Of a DNA stretch of 64,000 nt, positions 11,701-24,700 are shown one piece after another. Source of the stretch: Ptychodera flava (Eukaryota; Hemichordata; Enteropneusta; Ptychoderidae); assembly GCF_041260155.1 (NCBI RefSeq), contig NC_091933.1, positions 4,069,001 through 4,133,000 of the forward strand, read 5' to 3'. Under the pieces are notes generated by a model, which saw only the letters and a list, made by a program, of their open reading frames with translations, searched no databases and was not told the origin of the DNA. Numbering within the stretch: the stretch's first letter is position 1; the number at the start of each line of letters is the position of its first letter. The position numbers were made by a program, and so were the translations under genes.

Positions 11701-14700
11701 AGCTTACGTCATATTCTGTCACCGCCAATGAAATGATGGATGTCCAGATTTTTCTATCAAGATTTTGTGATAAATTGTGTAGCTTACATAGGCTAGGATC
11801 TACTTCAAAATAAAAACTGCTTTGCTGTTTAGAAAACCAACTCATTTTGACAAAAATTCTCTTGGTTTTATTTTACATATGTTTTCCTTTTACTTGAACC
11901 ACAGGGCTCAGGAACAGCTCTATCAACACACTGAAGTGCAAGAAGCAATCAAGTCCAAGCTCCAAGAGGAAACTACTGCTAGTTCTACAGTGTATGTAGG
12001 ATATTGCAACAACTATGATGTGCTATAGAGGGCCAGTAGCTGTAACCTTTGATTAATTTTGTCATTATACATGGTTTCAGTGTTAACTACAAATTCTTGT
12101 TCTGCTCCTCAGTGCATGTTGAGATACACAGTATCATGCTGGTCAACCAAGTCTGTATATGTGTAGATTGCATTATTGTTGTTGACAAGAGAATTCTGGT
12201 CAGGACTACAATTCAAATGTAAACAACGGTATTGACAAGCCAAATAACAGGTGTTTTGACATGCTTTGGGGAATAGAACAAGAACTTGCAATTAACAGAC
12301 ATCACAAAAATGGTGAAAAATTATCAAAAGTAACAGTTAAAAGGCCCTTTAAAACTTATTGGAAGTCCAATATTGTGCTGTGATTAACTTAGAATACACT
12401 TCACTAAGCTTAGGACTATTGGAAATCAAATATTGTGCTGTGATTAATTTAGAATATACACTTCACAAAGAACAAGTACTTACATGAAGTATGGATCTGG
12501 TGTTAATACATACAATGACTGTATTCCTCCTACTGTACCTTTGTGAATATGTAAACTGCACTTCATTCAGACTCTGTAGGGTTTCATGGCTTATCTTCAA
12601 TTAAAAAAAATCATTGTTGTTTCCAGGAAAATGATGCGGAAGAAACAGAAGAAATTAGAAAAGTACCTCAGTGATCTTGATGAGAAGGTCTCCGACTTTC
12701 TTTCCGAACATTTTCCGTCACCAACAGCTGATGATGCCCGCCAGTCCATGGGAAGGGTAGGTAGCTGGTTCTGAATTCTCAACAGTGTGTAATGTATCTG
12801 TGTTTGTTGTCTATGTGTCTATGTGTCTGTGTGTGTGCAGAATATCAACTTTAGCTTTAAAATGGAAATGGTTGTACCACAGTCAAAAGGGAATCAACCA
12901 ATGTGTGATTACTTTTCATACACCTCAAGCCTAACTTAGAAAATTACATTACAGATACAGTATGCTTTAATTAAATGTTTTCACCATTTCACACTCCTGT
13001 TTCCCTGAGGTCTATATTTGCCATACAAGACAATTTTGCCTTACCAAACTTTGGTGGTACAGGGGCTCATTCCTGCACTGTCAATAACTGTCAATACCGT
13101 TTTGTATCTCAATCTCTGCCATGCCCAATTCACTAAAAACCATGCAGTTTAATAAACCAAAAATTGAATTTTATTCTTTGCATCAAGTGTGATATTTACG
13201 TCCTTGTAGCTGTCAGGTTTGCCAATTATAATGCAAATGTGCAATATTTCATTTAGTATTACATCATCAAAACAATGTATCTGTTCTGCGTAACATAAAC
13301 AAACAGCGAACTGGCAGATAACTGTCAGAAAGGCAATCAATGGAACTCTCAGACATGGGGTCATGAATATACAAATTTCATTTAGTAATGGACAGGAAAT
13401 TTTTAGCTATCCCTTGGCTCCTAAGGTAACAGAGAATATGAACTGATGTAGATACTTAAGTCTTAATTTTTAATTGCAACTTCAGAAATTGCATACAAGA
13501 TCCAGCATTGCAATTCTCATTCATGCAATTCTCATGGGCCACAGATCAAAGTTCTGTCAATAAAGCCGTTGGAAAATTATTTCTCCTCATATTTTCTGGA
13601 AAACAGTTGGAGAGTAAAATATTTTTTTTTTATTTTTCTAGAGAATCAACAACTTTCCTAAATAGTTTTGTAGTATGAATGCTCAGTCACGTATAGTTTT
13701 GATATTTCATTTTCGCTACTATTATTATGTATTTACTAAGAAATGAAAGAAGAACTGATTTAGCTCTGAGAAATATTGCTGTATGGTGGGATTTCTATGA
13801 CTAATTTTACCGTCTTGAATAGAGTCAAAACTAGCAGAAATAGAAGTGCTGATTTTCCTAGAACAGTGTGTTTAGTTCTGCCCAGCATTAGGCTGCACTG
13901 TGCAATAGTGTTCCAGAGTGGAATATCATCTTTCATTTCTCACCAGCATTTGGATCAAAGTGTCTCACAGTGTTAGAAGTGATATCTAGGTGTAATATTC
14001 AACAAATGTTTGATTTTCTGCATCACACAGAGGTCTTCATCTGGACAGCGCACAATGGATGAATTCATGCATGGGAAAAAGATGACATCACTTCAAGGAC
14101 TTATTCAGGTATGATGATAATTTGCTGATTTTTTGGCACCTGATATTTTACAATTTGTTTTCTTTGCATGTAAACAAATGCTCACTGTATGACATATGAA
14201 CCAGCTACATACTGATTGTGAGGACAAAGAAAAATCATGGTAGTTTGTCATTTCAGTCCCAGTTCCCTGTACAGAATGTCCACAATTCACCATTGAAAAC
14301 AATGAATTCAGACCAAACCAAATTTGTGAAAGGGTTAAAATCGATATTTTCCAAATTGGGACCTCAGACTTATTTTGTAAAATTTTGTTGAATGATATAT
14401 AATAATACTGTATCTCAACTTGTTTCCTCCTCATTCCCTGTAAACTGATCCACAATTACCATTGATAACAACAGGTTCGGGGCCAAACCATGATGGTGAA
14501 ACAGTTAATGTAGCTCTCCAGTGACCTTCATGTTGCACTTTGTCGTAGCATCCCACCCAGGATAAATATGGCATCTTAGCCAAGAACATGCCAATTTTAG
14601 CATATGTGACTAATGGGTTGCAATGACATGTAACAAATATTAGTTATGAAACATGACACCACTAACAGTGCTGACATACAATCCTTGTCTAAAGTTACAG

Positions 14701-15363
14701 TCATCTGGTGTGTGAATGAACCATTTAAAGCGGATGCTATAAATGTTGACATGCCACTGCCTTTCAGCTGTAAAGTTGTTTGTAAATTTATGCCATAGCT
14801 GTTTACAGAGTGCAAGGCAAATCTTACAATGCTTGAGTTATAATACATTACAAGCATTGTAATATATTATCCAAGTGTTAAACCGCTTTAAATATTTCTT
14901 CTGCGCAGTGAATTGGGAAAACTCAGTTTTTATCCATTGCTAATGATGATCATAACCACCATAAACCACAGCATTTTATATTTAGCGTATTGTTTGTCTG
15001 TAAACTTAATGTGAATTTTATGAAAAGTATGGAGTACTTTTCCCAAGGGGTTTAATATAAATTTGATGTGACAAAATAAACTTTTCTTGTGCTTTCTCAC
15101 AATTCATCATTCTTGGAAATACTAGTAACCTATTGTACCCAAAAAGTACACAAATCTAAATTCTTCCTGTTGCTCATATTTCATTTTGATTTTTTCTCCA
15201 TCAGAGGTTAATGAAAGCCCAGCTTGAGAGGCCCCATGATCCTTACATACCTGTACAAGTTAAATATTGGCCACCGTACATCGAACTTTTACTCAGAAGT
15301 GGAGTGATTCTTCACAAACCAGATGATTCCAATTTCATCAGATTAACACCATTTCATTTGTAA
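8756..15363 (+). CDS. CENPK: centromere protein K, inner-kinetochore (CCAN) subunit
   Basis: Eight exons with matching phases: 8756-8839, 9946-10002, 10639-10714, 11376-11505, 11905-11991, 12627-12756, 14031-14108 and 15205-15363 (TAA). They give 266 residues against about 269 in human CENP-K. The C-terminus is diagnostic: PHDPYIPVQVKYWPPYIELL followed by LRSGVILHKPDD matches the vertebrate PHDPY...WPPYVELLLRNG block. The middle is coiled-coil rich (repeated Leu/Gln/Glu, residues ~75-150), as expected for the CENP-H/I/K complex that links centromeric chromatin to the outer kinetochore. The first coding exon is uncertain. An ATG at 6835-6837 followed directly by GTGAGT would add only Met in phase; a second candidate is ATGCTGAAG ending near 8415. 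Introns contain two MITE copies. Confidence 0.93.
10087..10440. mobile_element. near-palindromic MITE, copy 1, in a CENPK intron
   Basis: About 354 bp with inverted ends: AGGGCTAGTAGCTGTAA on the left, and the complement of AGGGGCCAGTAGCTGTAA on the right. Further inside, CAAGTTCTTGTTCT is mirrored by AGAACAAGAA. It has no coding capacity, as usual for a non-autonomous DNA transposon. The reverse complement matches the copy at 12029-12348. I see no clear target-site duplication. Confidence 0.7.
12029..12348. mobile_element. near-palindromic MITE, copy 2, opposite orientation
   Basis: About 320 bp, starting AGGGCCAGTAGCTGTAAC and ending with AGTAACAG...GGCCCT. Shared words with copy 1 in inverted orientation include CATGTTGAGATACACAGTAT and the block around TTCAAATGTAAAC. 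It lies in the CENPK intron between 11991 and 12627. The identity between copies is moderate, so the insertions are not recent. Confidence 0.7.
14255..14515 (-). repeat. dispersed repeat with two internal half-copies
   Basis: Two related blocks (about 14268-14340 and 14434-14512) share CCCTGTA..., TCCACAATT, CCATTGA and CCAAACCA words and end in a GTGAAA...GTTAA motif. The reverse complement resembles blocks at 21981-22072 and 53507-53598. It is non-coding and intronic in CENPK. The family is unnamed. Confidence 0.5.
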
Positions 15364-15425
15364 TATTTATGCAGAGTTTCTTTTTTATCATGTTTCGATG
15401 TTTGTGTCTATGTAGAAAGGAAGAA

Positions 15426-15428
<3 letters not shown>

Positions 15429-15467
<39 letters not shown>
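15429..15467 (+). repeat. (GA)n microsatellite
   Basis: About 19 GA units followed by a short GT run, in the 3' untranslated region of CENPK about 65 bp after the stop codon. Confidence 0.95.
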
Positions 15468-15469
<2 letters not shown>

Positions 15470-16017
15470 TGTGTTTGTGTTTCACTGTCTGCTGTGGTCA
15501 ATCAGGGATGAGCAAATCTCTAGTTTGAACTCTTGGACTACCGGTAGTAGTTTTTTAAATGACTAGGTTAGTAGTTTGTTGTTTTTACTTGCCCAATAGA
15601 TCAATTATTCAGCTTGTCACATAACTGTTAGCCATAGGAAACTGAGACTGGGCTGGTGATCTTAATTGACTTACCAGCCAGTATGGTAATGGCTTGAAAA
15701 TGATTTGTTTACCCTAGTGTTGAGTACTTTTGATATGAGTATGTACTTTTTACTGTCTACTGCCATTACATTTATAACCATTGTTATTTTTACATCATGG
15801 ATTACTATAGAAAAAACATGAGGTATCTTTTATCCCTTGTATATTGTCTTAAACTCAAGTTACTTTGAAAGTACAATTTATAATAATTATATTCAACCTT
15901 TCGTTTGTCTTTAAACTTCATGTAAATTTTAGAAAAGTGATATGTAAGTTTTCATATGTATAAAGTTCGTCTCCATTTACAATGGGCTTTTAATGTTGTT
16001 TTACAGAAATTTGATTC

Positions 16018-16023
16018 AATAAA
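16018..16023 (+). terminator. polyadenylation signal candidate for CENPK
   Basis: AATAAA lies 655 bp after the CENPK stop and is followed by a T/G-rich stretch (TTTTGTAAGTTGTCTTTGT), a fitting downstream element. It is a plausible end of the CENPK transcript. Confidence 0.5.
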
Positions 16024-16478
16024 ATAATTTTACATTTTGTAAGTTGTCTTTGTATTGAATAGTGTCTTCATTAATATCTCAGACAGATATCTCAGACAAT
16101 TAAAAAAACAGTTTAACAATGTGACTCCACCTTCCGTTCCCATTGTCTCTCAGTTATCAGAGTTTGTGTACTACCTCAAAAATCTGAATGACTCTGATGT
16201 GTGAGAGATAATCATACCTCTTGCAAACAATCAAAAGCAATGTTAACAGAATAGTATTGAGAAGAAAAGATATTGTTTCTCAAATTATGACATACAGGTT
16301 TTGTTTTTGAAGGCTGGTGATAACTTGCATAATTGATAAACCATGACATGAATTGCACATTTTTTGACCTGTACATCTTCTGCCATACAAAGTGTATAGT
16401 AATGAAAGAGTGATGTGAACGAAATGTGCACAGTTCATAGATTCCATGTGCCAACCATTTCTATTTTGTGCAGTTGTA

Positions 16479-16509
16479 CATAGACCCTAGTTTTTCTCTA
16501 GGGTCTATG
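16479..16509. repeat. perfect 12-bp hairpin
   Basis: CATAGACCCTAG and its exact inverse CTAGGGTCTATG flank a 7-nt loop (TTTTTCT). The same CATAGACCCTAG word recurs once near 26457. It may be a fragment of a fold-back element or a transcript-end structure. Confidence 0.6.
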
Positions 16510-17519
16510 GTTTGTATTGATAAAGTGTCATTCAAAAACATTTCAGAAAAAAAAAAGGAAAAATAAAGAGCTGCATGGTCCAGCATCTATGGTGGAGTTT
16601 GGCATTGAACTAGACAAAAGATTGCTACGGTAATAGCACGGTCCAGAATCATAACACAGCAAGGATAATAGCACAGGGTCACTTCCAATCTCTGTGGCTT
16701 TTTAAAAAAGGTCAAGTTTGTGTTATAAAATGTTTCACATATATAATATATACTTACTGTTAATGTATTAAGTGGCTGGACCCTGCGGGTGATGGTAGCT
16801 AAACTGACAATGTTTTACAGTAATATAATGACATGATTGATAAGTCACCATCTTTGAGTAAAGTAATAGTTGTGTGACAGAGTTTGCAAGATGTCATTTT
16901 CACAGCAAAGTTTATATGCTGGAAACCTTAGCATTTAGCGCTTTGCATTGTGAAAATTATACATGGTGTACGTACTAATGCCACAAGATATACATGAAAT
17001 GACAGATATTAGAAATGTGAATCTTATACAGTACTTGTATTGACACAGGCTGATAATCAATCATTGCTTCAGAATACTTGTAATGATTTGACAAAGATGA
17101 AGGAAAATGGAAAACTCTGCATGTGTGACATTGACTTTGGTAAACTGATCTGCACTATCTTTAGGAACAGAGTTAGTAGTTTACTGGTTGATTTTTTTGG
17201 TGAATTCATATTCTACACTGACAAGACTGTGAAGGTAGCTTAAGGGGGCGCTGCACCCAACACAGCATATTTTGCTCAAAAGTCACTTTTTTGCAAATAT
17301 TCATTCTTTAATTAATTTGTTAACCGAAGATTAAAATATTGGCTGGGTTCACCTTTTAGCTCGACAAGCAGTGGTAAGTTGCATCATAAAGAAGTCTTAA
17401 TCTATGCAAATGTATGCAACTCACCCAATTTCCTGGCTTCTCTTTTCTCCCAATTTCAGTATTTCCAAAGAATGTAACTCCACTCTGGCTTGGTTAATAT
17501 TATAAACGACTGTTTTGTT

Positions 17520-17905
17520 TGGCAATAAATTTCTTACATTTTGAATAAGAGGCATTTTAATTTTGTTACGGAATCATGTTTTTATTAACTGTTTTGAGTG
17601 TAAGTCTTTCAACCCTTGCCATTTTAGAATGAGGATAGATAATGCAAAATAAAATAGTCTATTTTTCCACACATACTCTTGTTTGAAGTGAAATATTACA
17701 TTTCAGAAAATGGTACCGAGTTTTTGACTCAGGCAAATTTTTATCATTTAGGTTTTTTACCCCAAATATACATGCCCTTCTTCTTTCGAGTAAATTATTG
17801 CTACCATGCAAAACTTTAGATTCTCTGCTTTTTGAAAATATATAGTAAGAGGGACTTTCCTTGTCATTTTTGATGAGAAATATTCCTTTGAAAAAACTGC
17901 TGGCA
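17520..17905. repeat. diverged dispersed repeat, copy A
   Basis: About 385 bp that aligns by eye, in the same orientation, with 28660-29055. Shared words include TTTCAACCC[TC]TGCCATTT, AGAAT[AG]AGATAA-type blocks, TTGAAAATATATAGTAAGA and TTTGAT-AGA-ATATT. Identity looks roughly 70%, so it is old. No ends are resolved; the left side may start near 17244 (GGGGGCGCTGCACCC). Confidence 0.55.
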
Positions 17906-18210
17906 ATGTGCAGCTCCACCTCAGCACAGAACACTTTTTGCTTGAAAGTCTGCCACAAGTCATGGGAGATGAATGGCGCCCTCAACTTGTCATTGTGATA
18001 TCTCTGACATCGCTCAGAACCACGGTCCCTCTTGTGGAGGGACTGTGTCAGAACGGAAGAGTGATTCATCCTGCTCATTTTGATGGTGTTGGATGACATT
18101 TGAAGTGATGTCAGTTGGAATCATTTTATGCATATCATATATAGTGCAGATTAGCTGACAAAATGCAGTGTAGTAATGTGTTGGATTCCTGTATCCATAC
18201 ACTTAAAGTC

Positions 18211-18480
18211 AGATAAAATTCCAGGACTTTTTCAGCAATTTTCAAGGATTTTCTTCGGTCCAAAATGCCATTTTCAAGATATAATTTTCACGTCTCATTT
18301 TTTTATCAAATTGCATATCATTTTTACGATATCACAACTGATAATTTTGTCATTTTTGAAAAATGTTGGATGGATAATAAATTCTCTGGGCTTTCCAGTA
18401 CTCCATTTCAAGGGCGTTTTCAGGACTGTTCCTGGAAGCTTCAAAATTCAAAGAATTTCAAATAGCATATGGACCCATGT
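18211..18480. repeat. probable transposon-derived repeat (AAATTCCAGGACTTTTTCAG type)
   Basis: The block begins with AAATTCCAGGACTTTTTCAG and a CAAGGATTTTC word, and its right side has TTTTCAGGACTGTTCCTGGA and ATTCAAAGAATTTCAA. Such wording is common in dispersed DNA-transposon remnants of aquatic animals. No clean ends or target duplication are seen. Confidence 0.35.
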
Positions 18481-20439
18481 TCTGAACAATCTTTTGATGG
18501 CATTCTGTCAAAATGTAGCAGCTTCAAACATCCATGGGTAAAAACCAAGTTGGCATCAAACCAAAGTCAGTGAATAGCTAGTAAATATCCAGTGTCTGGC
18601 TGAAATGATATCATGTAAGTTGTAATAATACTGCTGTACTTCTCTAAAGCAAAGACATCTATAAATGAAGCAAAACAGTATTTCATTTTTATGAAATTTT
18701 ATTCAAATTTTACACAACAGACTTACAAAGCTTCCACAATGGCATATCTTTCAAAAAATGGGGAAAACATTTACATTTCTGTACATCATTTTGCAGATCA
18801 AAAACATTCCTAATAAAATTACTGGCATTCGTACAATACGGAATCTACTCCTGCTTTGTTGGTGAATGACTCACCTTCAATAAAATTAGATGTGTTTGGA
18901 GAAACATAACTCAATTCATAAGCACTATAACTGAAGTCATGACAATATGTTCACATCAACATTGCTGAATATTCAATGAGAAAAAGCAAGATAAAACATT
19001 CCTTGTTGGTGTACAGATGTCTTGAGCTCAGTTGAAATCTTAACATAGAGTCCTTGGCACCAACTCATACAGGTCTTTCATTGTAATAAGAACAATAATT
19101 TATCAAGGGGTTTCTTCTAACAAGATGTAGCATATTCTGCGTTATGCAACAGCACTGATATCATCTCATCACATGTATCTTAGGACTTTTTAATGTCTAG
19201 ATCTAAGTGGTGATGCAGGAAATTAGAGAACATTATTTTCAGTAGTATTTACAAGTTTTGATATTGTATGACGCACTTTGACACGTGTTTGTTCTGAATT
19301 AAAGTGAACAATAAATGAAAGACAAAAAGAATATAAAATTTGAAACAGCTCATTGAGGACATTCCATTATGTAAAAGGGAAGACTGGTAGGTGCAGCATG
19401 AAATTCAAGGAGAATATGTACTGTATGATAAGTTGGAAAGTTCTACTTTCTACAGGCAAAGTTGTAGCTGAAATATCATGTATGAAAACATGAAATTAAC
19501 TGAACTGAATGAAACTAAAAATGTTACGAGTCAAATATTTAAAGCACAGCATGACTGCCAGGGTGGAAATATTGCAATAGAACACTGTGAATCTCAATGA
19601 AAGTTCATCAATTTAATAAGTTTATATCTTATTATCAGAGATCTACTTACACATCTCAATGCTAAGGTTGACATACTTGCCTGTTGACTGACCCACATAC
19701 CTACATTATTATCACTATTGGTATTTATATACTTGAAGGACATATGAAAAATTGTAATTGCCAGTATGTTTTCCAAAATTTTATAACTTATCTTTGGAGA
19801 GAGTTTATATAACTGTGTTCTTTGAATTCTGATATCAAGAAAATAGCAAGATTTTGACTTGGACTTGCTGTTCAGTAAAATTTAATGTCTATACTGATTT
19901 AAAGAGCCATTTCTGGATATAAAGCATTTTGATCATTATCGTTTGATTCTTATAAAGGGCATAATTTGTGAAATTATGTTGGTTGTTTTTGTCCCTTTCT
20001 AAGATGTCTTAATTATTCTGCTGGCTTTATTATGATGAATGATCTATTAATAAATGTCCAATCAAGCTTTACTTACAGCTCAGGTATCATATGCAATTAC
20101 TGTGAAGAATGGATATTAATCCAAAAATCTTATATCATCAACACTGTGCAAAATGCTTGATATATGTTCAGTATAGTTACATATATGGAACACAACATTC
20201 ATCAATGGCATACATAGGGTATATCTTTGTATATGGAACATATCGATGCACTGGTGTATGTGATGTATATCTATTCAGAACAAGAGTATATGCATACACT
20301 GTACTTGTGAATTTTACTTGTATACGTATGTGTGTACTGAACGTACACATTTGAGCAATATACAGAATCACCAGATCACTATACCGGTATGTATAATATT
20401 GTCATACATCAAGCATTTTACCCAGTGCAATGTTTTGTG

Positions 20440-20551
20440 TTTTCTATCTAAAGGCAGGGTGAGGGCAGTATTTGGATAATAGTTTTGTGCAGACCTGTAC
20501 AGTTAATTAGATTGTCCAAATACTGCCCTCAACCTGCCTTTAGATGGAAAA
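20440..20551. mobile_element. fold-back (hairpin) element
   Basis: The arms 20440-20480 and 20511-20551 are about 41 bp each and inverted, with about 3 mismatches (CTAAAGGCAGG, GAGGGCAGTATTTGGA). A 30-nt loop separates them. Its size fits a tiny MITE; the same fold would also be a pre-microRNA-like hairpin if transcribed. No target duplication is evident. Confidence 0.65.
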
Positions 20552-21310
20552 CTTAAAAACACTGATGATCTAGGATTACCTTTGCAGCCTGCACAATACA
20601 ATAATATTTATTTCTTTGAAATGTGGCAAACTGGTGACTTTATCTCATTAAAGTAACCAGGGAAGAAATGTCTCAAACAGTTTGACATTTATGTACAATG
20701 AGCTAAAGATTCTTTTCTATATTTTACAGGGATCCACAGTTACCTTATTCTACTAGTAAAAACTGTTATGCAAGGGTTTTGAATTGATAGGCATTCTGGT
20801 ATCACCAGCAGAATACTGTCCTACAATGGATGTTTGTGCATATTATTGCTGTTTGGATGTATTTATGGAAAGCAATTGGGTGTGCACATGAGATGGCTAT
20901 GTTGTGTATAGTATGCATTACCCAACATTTGGCTTTGTGGAGGGCATGTGGGAATGTTTTGGATACAGGTTGAATCTAATGCCGAACCTGATGTGTTAGT
21001 CTGAGGGGGCGTTAAATTACTGTGGGTACTAGTCTTTTAACTTTGGGGAGAATCGCTATGTAGATTGCAACCTTGTGTCCTTGATGTCAAGTTCAAGTGA
21101 AGTGAAGGATGAGGTTTATGAAACAGCATAATGAACACAGCTACAGACAACTGCCTTCTCTTTAGAGAGAGCTGAGAGGGTGCTGAATTGTTCCAGGTTT
21201 TGAGTGAAGACAACTAGACAGGTATTGTATAGAGGATTTCCAGTGTATGCCAGGTACAAGCAGAAAATGAATCTGAGTAGATGAAGTCTGAACTCTGAAC
21301 TGTATTCTAG

Positions 21311-21316
21311 TTTATT
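21311..21316 (-). terminator. polyadenylation signal candidate for UQCC6
   Basis: A minus-strand AATAAA about 410 nt downstream of the UQCC6 stop codon. It is the nearest canonical hexamer that I noticed on this strand. Confidence 0.35.
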
Positions 21317-21722
21317 AATAAAGGTTTTTTTCTGATTGGACAGACAACACTGAATATGTAGACATTCTACTGTGTTGCTCTCATGCAATCATTGATACAG
21401 GACCGGATAAGACCCTGGCAGTGTCTTTGAATTACCTGCACATATAACAGAAATGTCACAATGTTCAATTCAATTTAAGGAATGACCAAGGGCTGTATGG
21501 TATTATGGGTGATATCAGGGACTAAGGGCTACATTTGCAAAGTGTGATTTTGACAAAAACTGATGGAGATATCCCACTAATATGAATGAATAGTTGTACA
21601 CATTAGGAATGATAGAGTTAACAGACTGTCATGATTTATGGTGAGAAGCAGGGAATTATCAACAGAATCTGAATCTAACTCTGATGTCAATAAATTTATC
21701 GTCCAGTTCTGCATACATGTTT

Positions 21723-24700
21723 TTACTTTTGATCTTCTGCAGTCTCAGTAGAATTCCCAGCAGGTAGCTTGTCAGGGTCATCACCATTGTCTTCAGTTTG
21801 ACCAGGTACTGACTACAAATGCAAAACAATGAAGAAATATAAATTTAGCAGTTTTTACCAATATTTCCATTTAAAGCTATGAGTAGTGTGAAAAGTTATT
21901 CATTTAATAAATATTGTGGTAGGGAACTTGTTAATAGAACTGATATGAGGAAGAAGTATGACGAAGACTGGTGGTAAATTTTAACCCTTTCACCACCATG
22001 GGTTGGCCAATACCTTTTGTTATCAATGACGATTGTGGACCTGCTTGTTGGGAATTTGAAGTGAACAGGTTCATGAAAGGTATAAAATAAACATTTGCGC
22101 CTATGGATCTGGAAGAATGAATATTAATTAGACTGTTACTTTGAATTGCCACTTCTACTTCTACTAAATACTTTAGCCAATTTGTAATTTTTTTGAAATT
22201 GTGGCAAATATATACTTCTGCATTGCGATTATTTGTTGTGCAGTATTTTTTTCTTGGAGCATGTGGAAATGCTAAGATTTTGTTTTGTTAACACTGCCTG
22301 TATCTGTAATGCCTTTATTATTCTGGACAGTTTGTAAAATCTAGACTCAAGTCATCTGCAACAATGTAACTAGTGGGAGTTTTGCTGGTTCCTTTAAAAT
22401 TTTGCTTGCTCCGCCTGTAGCTTTGCAAAAAAAATCAGAGGAGCAATGTTTTTTTCCTCGTCCAAAGGGTCATATTGTAAATTATGCACATGACATGATA
22501 ACAGTATTTACAGAGGAGTGAGAGTCAGCTTTGATTTTGATTATTCACTCTAACTATTGGCCACAATCACACCATGGAAATAGTGTAACTTCCGATACAT
22601 GTGATAAACCTGCCAGTAATTGAAACTAATTATTTCATTTGGGGTCGTGTGTTCTCAGCCTCAATTCAAACACGATGACTTCCGCCATGTTTAAGTTTGA
22701 ATTATCTATGGTCCAAACACAGGCGACCCAATAAGTTCTGAGTTTTTCACACTGTTTTCTCTATCATTTTCTCTTCTTTCTTCATGCTCTGAATGATCGG
22801 AATAAATAAAATAAATGGTTTGTATAACCTAACCTAGCCTCTACAAGGGCGTATCTCTCATACACACATGCTGTAATTAATTAGTCAACACAACTAATTA
22901 TGCTAATCCGTGGACTTATCAGAGGTTGGTCAACATCGGAAAGATAGTGATGTTAATGAAAAAGGAGAAGGTATGAAGATCTTGGGAAACATGTCCCGAG
23001 GACGTCCGTAAACCTAGTGGACGCTTATATATTCATGATATGCGCAAACAAACACTGCTCATTATTCAAAAATAAACGGGAAGTTAGATCGAAAGGAACG
23101 CTGGAAACGCGCATGCTTTTCATTGCCAAGCGCCAAATTCTAACATAACTAATTATGGTCCTGCTCCATGTAACAAATGCCACCCAGAAAGTATCGACCG
23201 ACCAAGCAGAAAAAGATTGCCGGAGTGGCCGTTTCATGAGTTTTTCAACAACATTATATAGATGTATGTTTCATGTCGTCGTTTTCTGGGAGTGTATATA
23301 CCAAGTATAATTTACAAACCGCGTCGTGATTCAAGGCACAATGGTGACACATTAACAGGAGCACACACTGGAGAATTTTGGCCAGCACTGTGATTTTTTT
23401 AAACCAGTCACCTTCATTTCTCTGCACTCGCTATTAACTCCATGTCTACCGGTAACATATCGTTATTTTCTGTCTCAAAGTACGTACCAGCAACAGGCCT
23501 TTGACGTCAAAGTCGGTTGTTTTCTGGTATACGGTAGCAACCAAGCTCATGACTAGAATGACTCTACGGCGTCAAAGAGTTAATCTCGCCGGTTACTTTT
23601 TTCTCCTAAAGAGATTTGGTCGCTACATGGAGCTAGTTTCTAGCTCCATGGTCGCTACTAGTCTAGGGAATTCATCGATTTTCAATCGCGCCTTATACTG
23701 TTAGTGCACAAAATTCCCGAAGCGGCGCACGGGCTATGAAACTTCGTTTGTACTGTTAGGCTAGCTTTGGGTCCATAGCTGTGGTGTTTTCGGACGGGAT
23801 TTCTGCCTTTTACGGCTGGTTTTGACTTTAACGTCACCACCACAGCCATGGGAACGTCCATGTTCTGCCCGACAGCACGCTTGTCGCAACTTTGTTTGTC
23901 GATATTTCGAAAATTTTCCACCCAAATTGCCAACACTCATCGACAACATGGTTATTAGGGGCCTACCACTACCAGAAATCCGCTCAAAAATCACCAAACT
24001 ATCGCCGTTTTCCAGCTTTTTCCGACATGACTACTCGCAGACCGTTCTTTTTCTGGCGTACAAGCGATTGACGAGGCTCAGTGCAGCCCGTCACTAAAGT
24101 CACGTCAGCGGTGACCTCGCAACATCGACACACAAACTGACATCACCGATGATGTCGGCCACTACGTTAAGAAGCCTGTGAGAATTTTTACCAGCACTGT
24201 GAATTTTTTAAACCAGTCACCGTCATTTCTATTCACTCGCTATTATCTCCATGTCTGCCGGTAACATATAGTTATGGAGAAGTTTAGTTACACGTAATTA
24301 CGTTCCATCATCAGCTGATCAGTGATACCATACGTCGCGTACGTGTAGAACATACGTTCGGAACGGCAAACAACACCTCTAGGCCCACACATACAAAATG
24401 TGGTCATAATTACGTGTAGTATTTTTTAGATATTCTTGATTATTTCCGCGAATTTAGACAAGAAACCTTGTAAACTATCATGGAAAACATCTTTGATACC
24501 ATAATATTTCGTAGAGTTTGCACCAGCGTAAGCAGTACTTGCTATATGATTTCCTTACATGGACGAAATGTTGTTGTCTCATTCCACTTGTTATCTGACG
24601 CCGCCCCAAAGAGTTCTCCAAACCATATAAAAAACTGTATCAAAGAAAATCGGCTGATTAATTCGAGGATACGAGCTAGAATATTCCTCATATAAAATTA

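Larger units (their letters stand above)
15364..21722. other. intergenic interval between CENPK and UQCC6 with old repeats
   Basis: CENPK and UQCC6 converge on this interval. Apart from the 3' ends and the repeats listed separately I see no supported gene. Short open frames here lack splice context, recognisable motifs or a biased codon pattern. The 3' untranslated region of UQCC6 should occupy the right edge. Confidence 0.6.

Noticed and set aside
17659-18099. 146-codon minus-strand open frame
   Set aside because: It overlaps the dispersed repeat at 17520-17905. The related copy at 28.7-29.0 kb has some similar residues but an interrupted frame, and no domain is recognised.
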